DNA of 64,000 nucleotides from Jatrophihabitans cynanchi (GCF_027247405.1 NZ_CP097463.1:2170001-2234000); one strand, 5' to 3'; counted from the stretch's first letter, positions 39,689 through 48,503 are shown. The notes: generated by a model not told the origin, from the sequence alone. Translations and numbers: made by a program.

Positions 39689-42319
39689 TCAGGTCGCGAC
39701 CGGCTCCCCGGCGAGGCGGGCGGCGAGCTGGTGCCGGCCGCTGATGCCGAGCTTGCTGTAGACGCGGGCGAGGTGGGTCTGCACCGTTCGGGTCGAGATG
39801 CCGAGCCCGCCGGCGATCGCGGCATCGGAGTCGCCACGGCCGGCCAGCGCGGCGATCTGCCGTTCCCGGGGGGTCAGCGGCACCGCCAGCTCGGCGCCGG
39901 CCAGCCACGGCGCGGGCACCCCCTCGCAGCGCGCCCGCAGGATGCGCGAGCGGGCCGCGCTGGCGCGAGCAGCCCGGAACTGCCCGGCTGCGGCATGGGC
40001 AACCGCGGCCTCGGCCGCGACCTCGGCGGCAAGCGCGAGGACACCGCCCGCGTCGAACCGCCGGGCGAGCTCGTCCAGCGCGGCCGGATCCCGGGCGGCC
40101 AGCGCGGCGGCGTGGTCCACCAGGCAGCGGGCGAACGTTCCGTCCACGTGCGTCGCGGCGGCCCGCAGCGGCAGCAGCACGGCGCGGGCCCCGCCGTAGC
40201 GCGCAGCGTCGTGATAGCCCGCGACGGCAACGTTCCACTGTTCACGGTCCGCCGCCACACCGGCGGCCCAGGCCGCGCGATCGACTGCCTCGGGCAGCCG
40301 CAGCTCGGCGGCGTGCAAGGCCGCCACCGCGAGCTCGAACTCCGGTTCGTACGTCTTCATTCGCGGCGCGTCCGCGCAGGCGTCCAGCGCTTCCGCGGCA
40401 CCGGACAGCTCGCCCACGCCGACGGCAGCGCGGGCGAGCATCGAGCTGATGTGCCGGACGAACGACTGGTCGAACGGCGTGAGCGCGACCAGGCACCGGC
40501 GCAACCGCCGCAGTGCGGTGCCGGGGCGCCCGCGGGCCAGATCGACGCGGGCCAGGCAGTACTCCGCGCGTGGCCCGGCGAACGGATCATTGTCGGCCGC
40601 GGCACGTGCCTGCAGGCGGAGCGCACGCGCCTCGGCCCGGTCGAACTCTCCCTCGTCCAGCAGGGCGCAGCACGCGATCAGCTCGATGCCGGCCGCGCCG
40701 AACGGCACGGCTTCGCGGACCGCGGCGGCGTCGGCAAGCACGGCGTCCGCCAGTTCGAGGGCGCGTCGGGTGTGCCCGAGCCAGTACTGCGCACCCACCC
40801 CGCCGATCGCGGCGAACGTCCTGGCCACCGGATCCACGGCGCGGTACTCGGCCGGGTGCTCGAGGAGCGGGCCGGCTACATCGAGCGCCTGGGCCGACCG
40901 TGCATCGAAGGCCAGCAGCGCCGCGTACAGGCCACGCAACCGGTTACTGGCCGCCGGGACCCCGCTCAGCACGCCCGCGACGAGCTCGGCGCCGGCGGCG
41001 GTGTCACCGGTCATCAGCCCCTGCCCCATGGCGGCGCAGTACACCAACGCCTCCCGGTCGGCCTGGGTGAGCGAATCCGGCGGCAGCGCTGCCGTCAGCG
41101 CCTTAGCCTCGGCAGTGCGTCCGGTGTGGGTGAGGATCTCGGCGAGCAGCAAGGTCGCCTGCAGCGATCCGCTCACCTCGTGCGCGCGCCGGGCGAGCCG
41201 CTCGGCGGTGTCCAGCCGAACGCTTCGCGCGGCGCGCGCGGCCGCCAGCAACCGGGCCGGATCGTCGGCCTGGCCGCTGTCCAGCCGCCACAGCGCGGCG
41301 CGGACGAGATCGTGCGGTGACGGTGTCGCCGCTGCTTCCAGGCGGCTCGCCAGGGACAGCCGGATGCGGCGCAGCCGCAGCGGCGGGGTGTCCGCGCGCA
41401 GCACCTCCCCGTGCAGCGGATGAGCGCTGCTGAGCTGCGGCCCGGCCAGCCCGGCGCGCACCGTGATCAGACGCTGCGCATCGAGTTCATCGACCATCGC
41501 TTCCCCGAGCAGTTCGACCGCGATGCCGAGCGCGAGTGGCTCACCCGCGGCCACCGTCTCGAGCGCGGACCGGTGCTGCTCGGGCAGCGCGCGCAACCGC
41601 GTTCTGACCAGCTCCCGGATGCCGGTGCTGACGGGTGGTTCGCCGGCCAGCGTCCACGCCGTGCCGCGCCACACCAGGGTGGCGGCGTCCAGCGCGGCGC
41701 TGAGCAGTTCGCGCAGCAGCAGCGGGTTGCCCTCGGCGCGCGCGGCGAAGGCGTGTGCGGTGACCGCATCGACCGGCGCATCCAGAACGGTCTCGATGAG
41801 GTCCGCAACGTCCGGGTCGCTCATCGCGCCCAACTCGATGCGCTCGCACCAGCCGTCGCGCCACAGGCGTGCGACACCTGTGGGCAGGTCGGTGTCGAGG
41901 GCGGTCGCCAGCACCGTCGCGGTCCCGTCCGCGGCAAGCTGCAGCAGCACCTGGGCCGACCGCTCGTCGAGCAGATGGGCGTCCTCGACCACGAACAGCA
42001 CCGCCGTTCCGGCCGGCCGCGCGCACGCGTCGTCCACCCGGCGCGCCACCTCGGCCGGGCTCACGACAGCGCCGTCGGCCGAGGTGATGACCGCGGCGAA
42101 GGCCTCGTACGGCGTACCGCTGGACGCCGCGTGGCCGAACACTCGCTCGGCCCGCGCGCTCGTACCGGTCCGCTCGCACACGTGTCGCACCAGAGCGCTC
42201 TTACCGATTCCCGGTTCACCGAGGACCAGCGCGCCGACCCCGGACGCAACCAGGGAATCGATGCGCGCGGCCTCGCGCACGCGACCGACGAACGGCCACC
42301 GATCGGCCATGAGCGGCAC
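39689..42319 (-). CDS. Large ATP-binding LuxR (LAL) regulator
   Basis: An 876-residue LAL-type regulator. The N-terminal AAA/STAND ATPase has Walker A GEPGIGKS (34-41) and the Walker B region TAVLFVVEDAHLL; a long helical, TPR-like middle follows, then a C-terminal LuxR helix-turn-helix LTPRERQIAALAGRGDSDAAIAGGLGISTRTVQTHLARVYSKLG. Such proteins activate nearby pathways on sensing a ligand. No obvious target operon is adjacent. The upstream region has CGTAGTAGTTACG (42345-42357), similar to the candidate BlaI site at 46694-46716. ATG 42310 (MADRW) is an equally good start. Confidence 0.9.
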   Translation of the reverse strand: MPLMADRWPFVGRVREAARIDSLVASGVGALVLGEPGIGKSALVRHVCERTGTSARAERVFGHAASSGTPYEAFAAVITSADGAVVSPAEVARRVDDACARPAGTAVLFVVEDAHLLDERSAQVLLQLAADGTATVLATALDTDLPTGVARLWRDGWCERIELGAMSDPDVADLIETVLDAPVDAVTAHAFAARAEGNPLLLRELLSAALDAATLVWRGTAWTLAGEPPVSTGIRELVRTRLRALPEQHRSALETVAAGEPLALGIAVELLGEAMVDELDAQRLITVRAGLAGPQLSSAHPLHGEVLRADTPPLRLRRIRLSLASRLEAAATPSPHDLVRAALWRLDSGQADDPARLLAAARAARSVRLDTAERLARRAHEVSGSLQATLLLAEILTHTGRTAEAKALTAALPPDSLTQADREALVYCAAMGQGLMTGDTAAGAELVAGVLSGVPAASNRLRGLYAALLAFDARSAQALDVAGPLLEHPAEYRAVDPVARTFAAIGGVGAQYWLGHTRRALELADAVLADAAAVREAVPFGAAGIELIACCALLDEGEFDRAEARALRLQARAAADNDPFAGPRAEYCLARVDLARGRPGTALRRLRRCLVALTPFDQSFVRHISSMLARAAVGVGELSGAAEALDACADAPRMKTYEPEFELAVAALHAAELRLPEAVDRAAWAAGVAADREQWNVAVAGYHDAARYGGARAVLLPLRAAATHVDGTFARCLVDHAAALAARDPAALDELARRFDAGGVLALAAEVAAEAAVAHAAAGQFRAARASAARSRILRARCEGVPAPWLAGAELAVPLTPRERQIAALAGRGDSDAAIAGGLGISTRTVQTHLARVYSKLGISGRHQLAARLAGEPVAT

Positions 42320-42340
42320 GGTACCGCTGTTGTGGCCGCA

Positions 42341-42364
42341 CGTACGTAGTAGTTACGGATGCGG
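42341..42364. promoter_or_regulatory. Possible BlaI half-site upstream of the LAL regulator
   Basis: CGTAGTAGT at 42345-42353 followed by TACGGATGCGG recurs, with two extra bases, at 46706-46727 upstream of the blaI-containing operon. Here only one GTAGTA arm is clear. Shared sequence suggests a common regulator, possibly BlaI. Confidence 0.35.
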
Positions 42365-42435
42365 AATGCCGCAGCGCCCGCTTGAGTGAGCGCACGCCGA
42401 TGCCGCGCCGGCCGGCACACCGAGGAGGGTGGAGG

Positions 42436-42948
42436 ATGCCTACCACTGCCGAGCCCCTGCCACTCGCCCGCGGCGCGACGTGCCTCGGCGTCGCCGTCGT
42501 TGTGCTGGTTTCGGCCGGCTGCAGCAGCAGCGGATCGCCGTCGCGGACGTCGCCGCCGGCACCGGTCACCACCGCGAGCGCGCCGACTTCGACGACGGCG
42601 CCGGCGACGGCCGCGGCGGTGACCTCCCCCGTCCCGACGCTGACCGGCGCGGCCGCGGGAACCGATCTGTCCGGGCGCTGGTCAGGCCGGTACAGCGGTG
42701 CGTTCTCCGGCACGTTCGCGCTCAACTGGCAGGAGACCGGGTCGAGTCTGCGCGGCACCATCACCCTCTCGGATCCGGCCGACACGCTGAGCCTGACCGG
42801 GAGCGTCACCGGCACCAGTATCCGTTTCGGTACGGTCGGCTCGGCGGCCATCACGTACTCCGGGACGGTCTTCGGACACTCGATGTCCGGCACCTATCAG
42901 GTCAGCGGCGCCGGCGGCGGGAACTGGAGCGCCAACACGAGTTCGTGA
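42436..42948 (+). CDS. Secreted lipoprotein, unknown
   Basis: A 170-residue protein with a signal peptide and lipobox VSAGC (Cys near residue 29), a Ser/Thr/Pro/Ala-rich linker to about 75, and a beta-rich C-terminal domain GRWSGRYSGAFSGTFALNWQETGSSLRGTITLSDPADTLSLTGSVTGTSIRFGTVGSAAITYSGTV, which reads like a small beta-barrel of repeated strands. Function not known. ATG 42436 is preceded by GAGGAGGGTGGAGG. It diverges from the LAL regulator and precedes the SMR gene. Confidence 0.75.
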   Translation: MPTTAEPLPLARGATCLGVAVVVLVSAGCSSSGSPSRTSPPAPVTTASAPTSTTAPATAAAVTSPVPTLTGAAAGTDLSGRWSGRYSGAFSGTFALNWQETGSSLRGTITLSDPADTLSLTGSVTGTSIRFGTVGSAAITYSGTVFGHSMSGTYQVSGAGGGNWSANTSS

Positions 42949-42990
42949 GCGGCAACGTAGCATCGGTGCCTCCTGGATCGGAGGTTGTCG

Positions 42991-43314
42991 ATGCCCTGGC
43001 TGCTGGTGGTGGTCGCCGGCCTTTTCGAGGCGGGCTTTGCCGTCTGCCTCAAGCTCAGCCACGGTTTCAGCCGCCTCTGGCCGACCGTCCTGTTCTGCGT
43101 CTGCGCGCTCGCCAGCTTCGGGCTGCTGACCCTGGCGCTGAAGGATCTGCACGTCGGCCCGGCGTACGCGGCATGGACCGGAATCGGTGCGGCGGGCACC
43201 GTCATCATCGGAATGATCTGGCTGCAAGAGCCGGTATCGGTGCTGAAGCTGGTCTCGATCGCGCTGGTGCTCGCCGGCGTCGTCGGCCTGCAGCTCACCG
43301 GCGCGGCACACTGA
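42991..43314 (+). CDS. SMR-family exporter, Gdx (SugE) guanidinium type
   Basis: A 107-residue four-helix transporter. Glu13 in GLFEAGFAV is the conserved membrane carboxylate; SHGFSRLWPTV, GPAYAAWTGIGAAGTVIIGM and LVLAGVVGLQL match the Gdx/SugE subgroup, which exports guanidinium in exchange for protons, as opposed to EmrE-like drug exporters. It probably works as a homodimer. ATG 42991 with GGAG 6 bases upstream; TTG 42985 is less likely. I looked for a guanidine riboswitch in the short upstream gap and did not find one. Confidence 0.88.
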   Translation: MPWLLVVVAGLFEAGFAVCLKLSHGFSRLWPTVLFCVCALASFGLLTLALKDLHVGPAYAAWTGIGAAGTVIIGMIWLQEPVSVLKLVSIALVLAGVVGLQLTGAAH

Positions 43315-43321
43315 GTTCGAC

Positions 43322-44236
43322 TCAGCCGCCCGAGCTGATCCGGTGGGCGAGTTCGAGCAGCTCGTCGAGATGGTCCGCCAGCAGCAGCGCGGCGACCCAA
43401 CACGCGGCGGCGCCGACTGCGCTCAGCGCGGCAGCGACCGGCTGCCTTCGCGGTTTCGGTGTGAGCAGGACCCGTACGCGATCGAGCACGTTCGCGCCCG
43501 CCGCGGCCAGGGCACCGCGCGGCGCGGGCCGGTGCGCCAACGCGGCAGCGGCCACTGCGTGCGCGACCAGCACCCGGTCGCCGACTTCGCGGGCGGCGAT
43601 TTCGTCGGCCCAGCGCTCCACGGCAAGTTCGATCGCCCGGCAGACCGGCCGCAGCAGCGGGTTGGCCGATGCGGCGAGCTGCCCGAGCCGGACGTAGCGC
43701 TGGTGGTGATAGCGCAGGTGCGCGGCCTCGTGAGCCAGCAGCGCACGGCGTTCGGGCGCGGACAGCGCGCGCAGCATTCCGGTGGAGACCACGATGCGCG
43801 GCGTGCGCCCGGGCACGGCGTACGCGAGCGCCCCGGGGTCACGCACGATGACCAGGTTGTCGACGGCCGGACCCAAGCGGGCGGTGGCGGCGTCGATGCT
43901 GCCGGCGCGAGTCGCCAGTCGCAGGGCATGCCAGAGCACGGACAGCACCATCAACAAGGCGATCGCCGCCGCCGCGAACCCGACTGCCGGCGGCATCGGG
44001 ACGTGATCACGCAGCGCGTCCACAGACACGTGACCCAGCGCGGCGGTGGGGACCTCGGCCAACGCGAGCAGCCCGGCCAGCAGCAGGACGACCGCGCACC
44101 CCGCCGCGACGGACGCCGCGAGGGTGGTCAACAGCGCAACGGCCGCCACGGGCGGCAGCCCGGTCGCCACCCGTCGCGCCACACGTGCGCCGACGCCGCC
44201 CACGAGGAACGGCACGAAGGCGGCCGCAAGGATCAC
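43322..44236 (-). CDS. M56-family (BlaR1/MecR1-like) membrane metalloprotease
   Basis: A 304-residue membrane protein with three or four N-terminal helices and one near the C-terminus, flanking a zinc-protease domain with HEAAH (HExxH) in LLAHEAAHLRYHH and a downstream glutamate in ERWADEIAAREVGD. It lacks the C-terminal beta-lactam sensor of BlaR1, like Rv1845c. It pairs with the BlaI gene just upstream and likely cleaves that repressor or a partner on receiving an envelope signal. The GTG 44236 start places the first helix directly at the N-terminus; 34 bases separate it from blaI. Confidence 0.88.
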   Translation of the reverse strand: MILAAAFVPFLVGGVGARVARRVATGLPPVAAVALLTTLAASVAAGCAVVLLLAGLLALAEVPTAALGHVSVDALRDHVPMPPAVGFAAAAIALLMVLSVLWHALRLATRAGSIDAATARLGPAVDNLVIVRDPGALAYAVPGRTPRIVVSTGMLRALSAPERRALLAHEAAHLRYHHQRYVRLGQLAASANPLLRPVCRAIELAVERWADEIAAREVGDRVLVAHAVAAAALAHRPAPRGALAAAGANVLDRVRVLLTPKPRRQPVAAALSAVGAAACWVAALLLADHLDELLELAHRISSGG

Positions 44237-44270
44237 TGCGGTCCGCTCGGGCGAGCTGTGCCCCGGGTGG

Positions 44271-44660
44271 TCATCGGCGCTTCGCCTCCCGAGCGTCGGA
44301 CAACAGCTCGCGCAGCAGTTGCTCGCTCTCGCCGTCGAGGGTCTGCACGAAGCGGGACAGCACGCTCGCGCGATCTTCGCCGGCCTCCAACAGGGCACGC
44401 ATCTGATGCGCGGTGAGGCTCGCCTGCGCGGTCGACACGTCGCCGACCAACTGGTACGCGAAGGCCCGCCCGCGCGGCGAACGCACGAGCGCCCGCTTGG
44501 CGTACAGCCGGGACAGGGTGGTCATGACCGTGGTGTAGGCGAGGTCTCCACCGATCTCTGCCTGGACCTGGGCCGGCGTCATCGGCTCATCGGCGATCGC
44601 CAGGCACGCGATGATCTCGCGTTCCAGCCCGCCGCTCGTTCTTGCTCTTCCCTGGGCCAT
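44271..44660 (-). CDS. blaI: BlaI/MecI-family repressor
   Basis: A 129-residue penicillinase-repressor-type regulator: LEREIIACLAIADEPMTPAQVQAEIGGDLAYTTVMTTLSRLYAKRALVRSPRGRAFAYQL is the winged helix, followed by the dimerisation helices. With the M56 gene it forms the BlaI/BlaR pair (compare Rv1846c/Rv1845c). A candidate TACTAC-N7-GTAGTA operator lies at 46694-46712, ahead of the first gene of the same-strand run DUF3040, membrane protein, blaI, M56. Start ATG 44660 fits family length. An 11-bp direct repeat GCCGCCGGCAC lies just upstream (44676-44702). Confidence 0.9.
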   Translation of the reverse strand: MAQGRARTSGGLEREIIACLAIADEPMTPAQVQAEIGGDLAYTTVMTTLSRLYAKRALVRSPRGRAFAYQLVGDVSTAQASLTAHQMRALLEAGEDRASVLSRFVQTLDGESEQLLRELLSDAREAKRR

Positions 44661-44736
44661 CGCACTCCCCGTCCCGCCGCCGGCACGCGATGCCGCCGGC
44701 ACATCCTGCAGTCTGTCACTCTTGATTCGCGGCGCG

Positions 44737-46350
44737 TCAGCTCGCGCGGCAGTCCGGTCTCCCGGTGACCAGCTGCATGCTCAGCCGCGCCCGGATCGTC
44801 ACCTGCCCGGCCTGCGGCGAATGGACCTGCAACCATCCGTCCTGAGTCGTGTCGACGCAGGCGACGCCGGAGGTGACCAGCCAGAGCCGGCTCGACCTGA
44901 TGTGGACGAGGACCGTCGCGGCCCGGGTGAAGCGCAGTTGCACCGACGCCGGCCCGAGAGCGGTGACGGCGGCCTCGCCCGAGACGAGCGACGGTGTGCC
45001 GGCCACCCGCCACACCCGCCAGTGCGCGTCGTGCCAGACCGGCACCAGGTACGGCGGCGGGTGGGCGAGCAGGTGCGCCTCGGCGGTTCCGCCGTAGTCC
45101 AACGGGACGGCCGGCAGCGCGACGAGAGCCACTGCGTTCTGCACCAGCCACGTGCGATAGGACGACGCGGTGAGCGGCCGGTACAGCACCCGGTTGTACT
45201 GCAGGTCGGCCTGCCGCTCCCAGCCCCGCGCGATCGGGAACCGCGGCGCGACATGGGCACTCTCCCAGTGCTCTCTCGTGAACGGGATCTCCAGCCGCCC
45301 GTCCGCCGCGTCCTGCGTCTTGAGGAACGACAGCAGGCCGCGGTAATAGGCCGCGTACTGCGACGGGTCGCTCGCGCCGTGCCAGACCGCGGTGGACAGG
45401 GGAATCAGCGGCCACAGCAGCGCGGCTTGCCCGGCGACCGCCAGTCTCGCGAACTGCCGGCGACGCTCGGGCGTGAGCAGGTAACACGCCAGTGGCAGCG
45501 CGACCAGCTTGCCGAGCCGGGTGATGTTTCCGCCGACCGGGTTGGGGACCACGAAGCACGCCACGCCGACCAGTGCGTACAGCACGGCGAAGCGCCGGAA
45601 CACGATGTTCTCGCGCGGGCTCAGGGTGTACGCGAGGACGCTGAAGGCGAGCACGCCGAGCAGGCTCGGCCACGGGCAGGGGAACGGTCCGCCTGCCCCA
45701 CCGATGACCCCCGCGACGAGCGGCCCGGCTAGCGCCGTCCCGAGCAGCCCGCTGCGCCGCCAGCCGAAGGCGGCGGCCAGCGCCGGGATGCTCAGCAGCA
45801 GGAAGGCCCCCGCCAGCGGGCTGGACAGCGAGCACAGCGCGGCGAGAGCGAGCGTCCACGCCGCCCGATCGCGGTCGAGTGCCAGGATCGCGGCGAGGCC
45901 GAAGGCGGTCCCGAGCAGGAACGGCACCTGACCGATCACCAGGTTGCTGACCAGCATGAGTGCCGCGGCCACGCTGTAGGCCCGATGCGCTCCGCGCCGG
46001 GTGCGCGGCAGCAGGCGATCGGCCAGCCAGGCCGCGGCGGTGGTCGCGAGGACCCCCGTTCCGGCGGCACCCAGCAGCGCGGCGAACACCGGATACAGGA
46101 CCGAGTACCCGGGCAACGCCTGCCCGGCGTACCACTGATCGGTCCACGCGAGCAGCCCGTTGTGGACGGCGAAGCCCGCCCGGTACTCCTGCGCCGGCCA
46201 GTCCGGGCCCCAGCGGGCGAAGAGCACGACCACGATGCCGAGGACGAAGCTCAGGTTGGCGACGAGCGCGGCCGACCGCCTGGAGCCGACGATTGACGGC
46301 CCCTCGACCGCCGTCACCGATCGGCCTGCAACGTCAACGCGCACCGGCAC
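44737..46350 (-). CDS. Polytopic membrane protein, GT-C-like
   Basis: A 537-residue membrane protein with about ten to twelve helices in the first 330 residues and a C-terminal soluble beta-rich domain (from about 400: VWHDAHWRVWRVAGTPSLVSGEAAVTAL). The first external loop (GPDWPAQEYRAGFAVHNGLLAWTDQWYAGQALPGYSVLYP) resembles the acidic first loop of lipid-linked GT-C glycosyltransferases, though a clear DXD/EXD motif is not seen. Possible role: envelope glycan synthesis; uncertain. It overlaps the DUF3040 gene by 17 bases. Confidence 0.7.
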   Translation of the reverse strand: MPVRVDVAGRSVTAVEGPSIVGSRRSAALVANLSFVLGIVVVLFARWGPDWPAQEYRAGFAVHNGLLAWTDQWYAGQALPGYSVLYPVFAALLGAAGTGVLATTAAAWLADRLLPRTRRGAHRAYSVAAALMLVSNLVIGQVPFLLGTAFGLAAILALDRDRAAWTLALAALCSLSSPLAGAFLLLSIPALAAAFGWRRSGLLGTALAGPLVAGVIGGAGGPFPCPWPSLLGVLAFSVLAYTLSPRENIVFRRFAVLYALVGVACFVVPNPVGGNITRLGKLVALPLACYLLTPERRRQFARLAVAGQAALLWPLIPLSTAVWHGASDPSQYAAYYRGLLSFLKTQDAADGRLEIPFTREHWESAHVAPRFPIARGWERQADLQYNRVLYRPLTASSYRTWLVQNAVALVALPAVPLDYGGTAEAHLLAHPPPYLVPVWHDAHWRVWRVAGTPSLVSGEAAVTALGPASVQLRFTRAATVLVHIRSSRLWLVTSGVACVDTTQDGWLQVHSPQAGQVTIRARLSMQLVTGRPDCRAS

Positions 46351-46633
46351 GCCGGGCCGGGCCCATGGCCTGGCCGAAGCCCCGACCGACGCACAGCATC
46401 AGCCCGCTGGCCAGCAGGCCGAGCCAGCCGGCCGCGCACACCGGACCGTTCTGGATCGCGACCCCGACCGCCAGCGTCAGCACGGCAGCGAGCAGCGCCC
46501 ACTCGGCGGCTCGCCACACCCGGTAGTGGGGTAACCGGCCCTCAGTCAAGGCCCGGTCCAGCTCGGGGCTCTCGTGCGACAGCTCGCGGTCGATCGCTGC
46601 CAGTCGCCGCGACTCCTCGCCGGTCAGTGACAT
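46334..46633 (-). CDS. DUF3040-family small membrane protein
   Basis: A 99-residue protein starting SLTGEESRRLAAIDRELSHESPELDRAL, the N-terminal signature of actinobacterial DUF3040, followed by two membrane helices (AAEWALLAAVLTLAVGVAI and CAAGWLGLLASGLMLCVG). Function unknown. ATG 46633. First gene of the run that includes blaI; the candidate BlaI operator is 60 bases upstream. Confidence 0.82.
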   Translation of the reverse strand: MSLTGEESRRLAAIDRELSHESPELDRALTEGRLPHYRVWRAAEWALLAAVLTLAVGVAIQNGPVCAAGWLGLLASGLMLCVGRGFGQAMGPARRAGAR

Positions 46634-46690
46634 CGTCGGCCTCCTGAATCTGCGGCGCCCGCGGACAGCGCACTCAGGCACGTACCGGCA

Positions 46691-46716
46691 ACGTACTACT
46701 CATTGCGTAGTAGTGA
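46691..46716. promoter_or_regulatory. Candidate BlaI operator
   Basis: TACTAC (46694-46699) and GTAGTA (46707-46712) form a dyad with a 7-base centre, similar to the TACTACA/TGTAGTA dyads bound by BlaI/MecI repressors. It sits upstream of the minus-strand operon that contains blaI and the M56 protease, fitting autoregulation. The core with its flank is partly repeated upstream of the LAL regulator. Confidence 0.6.
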
Positions 46717-46736
46717 CGAGGATGCGGCCCCAGCCG

Positions 46737-47471
46737 TCACTCAGCCGGCGCGGGGTCGGCCGTCGGCGCCGCGCTGATCCGGACGCAGCAGCGACCGGGA
46801 GCCGGATCGAGGTGGGCGTGCAGCCCGTCGCACCCGCAGTGATTGAGCGCCGATTCGAGCAGGTCGTGGTTCACCCCGCAGATGAGGTCGGGGTGCTCGC
46901 GGGCGAGGTCGTGGAACGGGCAGTTGGCCAGGACCAGTTCGGCGCCGTCCGGGCGCGGCTCGTAGCCGTACTCGCTGAGCACGTCACTCACCGCCTGCAG
47001 GGCCTGCGCCCTGCCGGCGCGGCGGCTTAGCTGTTCGCGAGCCTGCTCGCCGAGCCGTCGTCCCGCGGCGGTGGCCGCGTCGCGTAGCGCCCGCGCGATC
47101 GAGACGCCCGACGTGCTCGCCGCGGTGATCGCCTGCGCCATGATGTGCCCGGCCAGGTCGTAGCGCCGCTCGGGCAGGCTCACAGCCACCTCGGCGGCCG
47201 AGCGCCGGTAGCGCTTGGCGGGACGCCCGGCGCCGGGTCCGCCCCGACCGGGCGGACGGCTGTAGTCGACGTCGAGCAGGCCTTCGGCCTCGAGCTTGTC
47301 GAGGTGGAACTTCGCCGCGTGGTGGGCGACGCCGACCGCGTCGGCCGCCTGCACCCGGTCGACCGGTTCGGGCTGCGCTGCGACGTAGCGGTACAGCGCG
47401 CGGCGGATCGGCTCGCCCAGGGCGGCGATCCGGCCGACCCGCTCGGCGAAGCTGTCGGTGCTCGGCGCCAT
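46737..47471 (-). CDS. SufR-like winged-helix regulator with Fe-S cysteines
   Basis: A 244-residue regulator. The N-terminal winged helix is ArsR/DeoR-like (ALGEPIRRALYRYVAAQPEPVDRVQAADAVGVAHHAAKFHLDKLEAEGLL). The C-terminal domain has CPFHDLAREHPDLICGVNHDLL and GRCCVRI, the cysteine pattern of SufR-type [Fe-S] sensors, plus CGC in between. No suf genes are adjacent; instead it diverges from a DoxX-like gene. TATCGGA (47490-47496) and TCCGATA (47546-47552) in the shared promoter may be its operator arms. It may sense oxidative stress or iron-sulfur status. Confidence 0.85.
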   Translation of the reverse strand: MAPSTDSFAERVGRIAALGEPIRRALYRYVAAQPEPVDRVQAADAVGVAHHAAKFHLDKLEAEGLLDVDYSRPPGRGGPGAGRPAKRYRRSAAEVAVSLPERRYDLAGHIMAQAITAASTSGVSIARALRDAATAAGRRLGEQAREQLSRRAGRAQALQAVSDVLSEYGYEPRPDGAELVLANCPFHDLAREHPDLICGVNHDLLESALNHCGCDGLHAHLDPAPGRCCVRISAAPTADPAPAE

Positions 47472-47489
47472 CGATAGCACCACCCATTC

Positions 47490-47552
47490 TATCGGACACT
47501 TTTGTTGACGTAAGGCTCGCAGCCGTTCTATCGTTGAATTGTACATCCGATA
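47490..47552. promoter_or_regulatory. Divergent control region with TATCGGA/TCCGATA arms
   Basis: Inverted arms TATCGGA (47490-47496) and TCCGATA (47546-47552) are 49 bases apart, one next to each divergent start. Each could be a half-site of a repressor bridging both promoters. TTGAAT (47534-47539) may serve as a -35 for the DoxX-like gene, which has AAAGGAG at 47554-47560. Confidence 0.4.
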
Positions 47553-47566
47553 CAAAGGAGAGCGTC

Positions 47567-48064
47567 ATGACGAGCACTGCCACACCGGCACCCGCTGTCA
47601 CCCCGTCCGTCCGAGCTGCGACGGGGGCGCGATTGCGGTCCGATCCGACGTTCCAGGCCTACTGGCTGATGCGGATCGGGTTCACGATCGTCCCGATCCT
47701 GTTCGGCGCGGACAAGTTCGCGCACGTGATGGTGAATTGGGACAAGTACCTCGCGCCGGACGTGCAGCGCTGGCTGAGCCCGTTCGACACCGTGCACCAG
47801 AGCATGTTCGCGGTCGGCGCCATCGAGATCGTCGCAGGACTGGTCGTGCTGCTCCTTCCGCGCATCGGCGGCTACGTGGTCGCGCTGTGGCTCGCCGGCA
47901 TCGTCGTGAACCTTGCGATGATCGGCGGCTACTGGGACATCATGATGCGCGACGTCGCGTTGTTCCTGCTCGCGCTCACATTCACCCGGCTGGCGAGCGC
48001 CTTCCCGGCCGGTGCCGTGTCCGACCGGTTGCTGTCCCGCACGCGGCGCGCGCAGCACAGCTGA
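47567..48064 (+). CDS. DoxX-like membrane protein
   Basis: A 165-residue protein with four membrane helices (AYWLMRIGFTIVPILFGADKFAHVM, MFAVGAIEIVAGLVVLLLP, YVVALWLAGIVVNLAMI, RDVALFLLALTFTRLA). The FGADKFAHV and helical layout fit DoxX-like/MauE-type quinone-linked membrane proteins. Divergent from the SufR-like regulator, its probable controller. ATG 47567 has a good AAAGGAG site; earlier in-frame starts lie in the operator region. Confidence 0.8.
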   Translation: MTSTATPAPAVTPSVRAATGARLRSDPTFQAYWLMRIGFTIVPILFGADKFAHVMVNWDKYLAPDVQRWLSPFDTVHQSMFAVGAIEIVAGLVVLLLPRIGGYVVALWLAGIVVNLAMIGGYWDIMMRDVALFLLALTFTRLASAFPAGAVSDRLLSRTRRAQHS

Positions 48065-48121
48065 GACCTGCGGGCAGAACCCTTACCGTTGCCGGGCGCC
48101 GCGCGCTCGGCAACGGTCGCG

Positions 48122-48503
48122 CTAGGTCTTGAGCGGGTAGTTCGGTCGTGGGTCGTGTGCGGTGTTGCGGATGGGGGTTTGGTTGCCTGTCCAGGCGGGT
48201 GGGATCCAGTGCGGGATGCCTCCCCTGCCGGCTACGCCTTCATTGGCGGGGGGACCCCCGCTGAGCATGCGGCACACCCAGCCGAGGCGTTCGAACGTGC
48301 GGTGGTGGTAGGTGCAGAGTAGGCAGCCGTTGTCGATGTGGGTGGGTCCGCCGTCGGCCCAGGGCACGATGTGGTGGACTTGGCAGTGTTGTGGGGGTGC
48401 GTCGCAGCCGGGGAATGAGCAGCCTTTGTCTCGGATGATCAGGGCGTGGCGTTGCTGGCGGGTGAAGATGCGGCAGGGGGTGCCGAGGGACTCGACACGC
48501 CGG
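48122..48503 (-). pseudogene. 3' remnant of a 13E12-type HNH endonuclease gene
   Basis: The minus strand encodes the C-terminal HNH region of 13E12 repeat-family proteins: ESLGTPCRIFTRQQRHALIIRDKGCSFPGCDAPPQHCQVHHIVPWADGGPTHIDNGCLLCTYHHRTFERLGWVCRM, ending at 48122. The zinc cysteines and the HHI motif are intact, but the frame has no start: upstream it runs straight into the stop region of the DUF4012 gene at 48506. The N-terminal three quarters of the gene are missing, so this is a truncated relic at the edge of the polysaccharide cluster. Confidence 0.85.

Noticed and set aside
42949-42990. Guanidine riboswitch upstream of the Gdx-like gene
   Set aside because: Only about 40 bases are available and I see no ykkC or mini-ykkC core or the expected hairpin pair.
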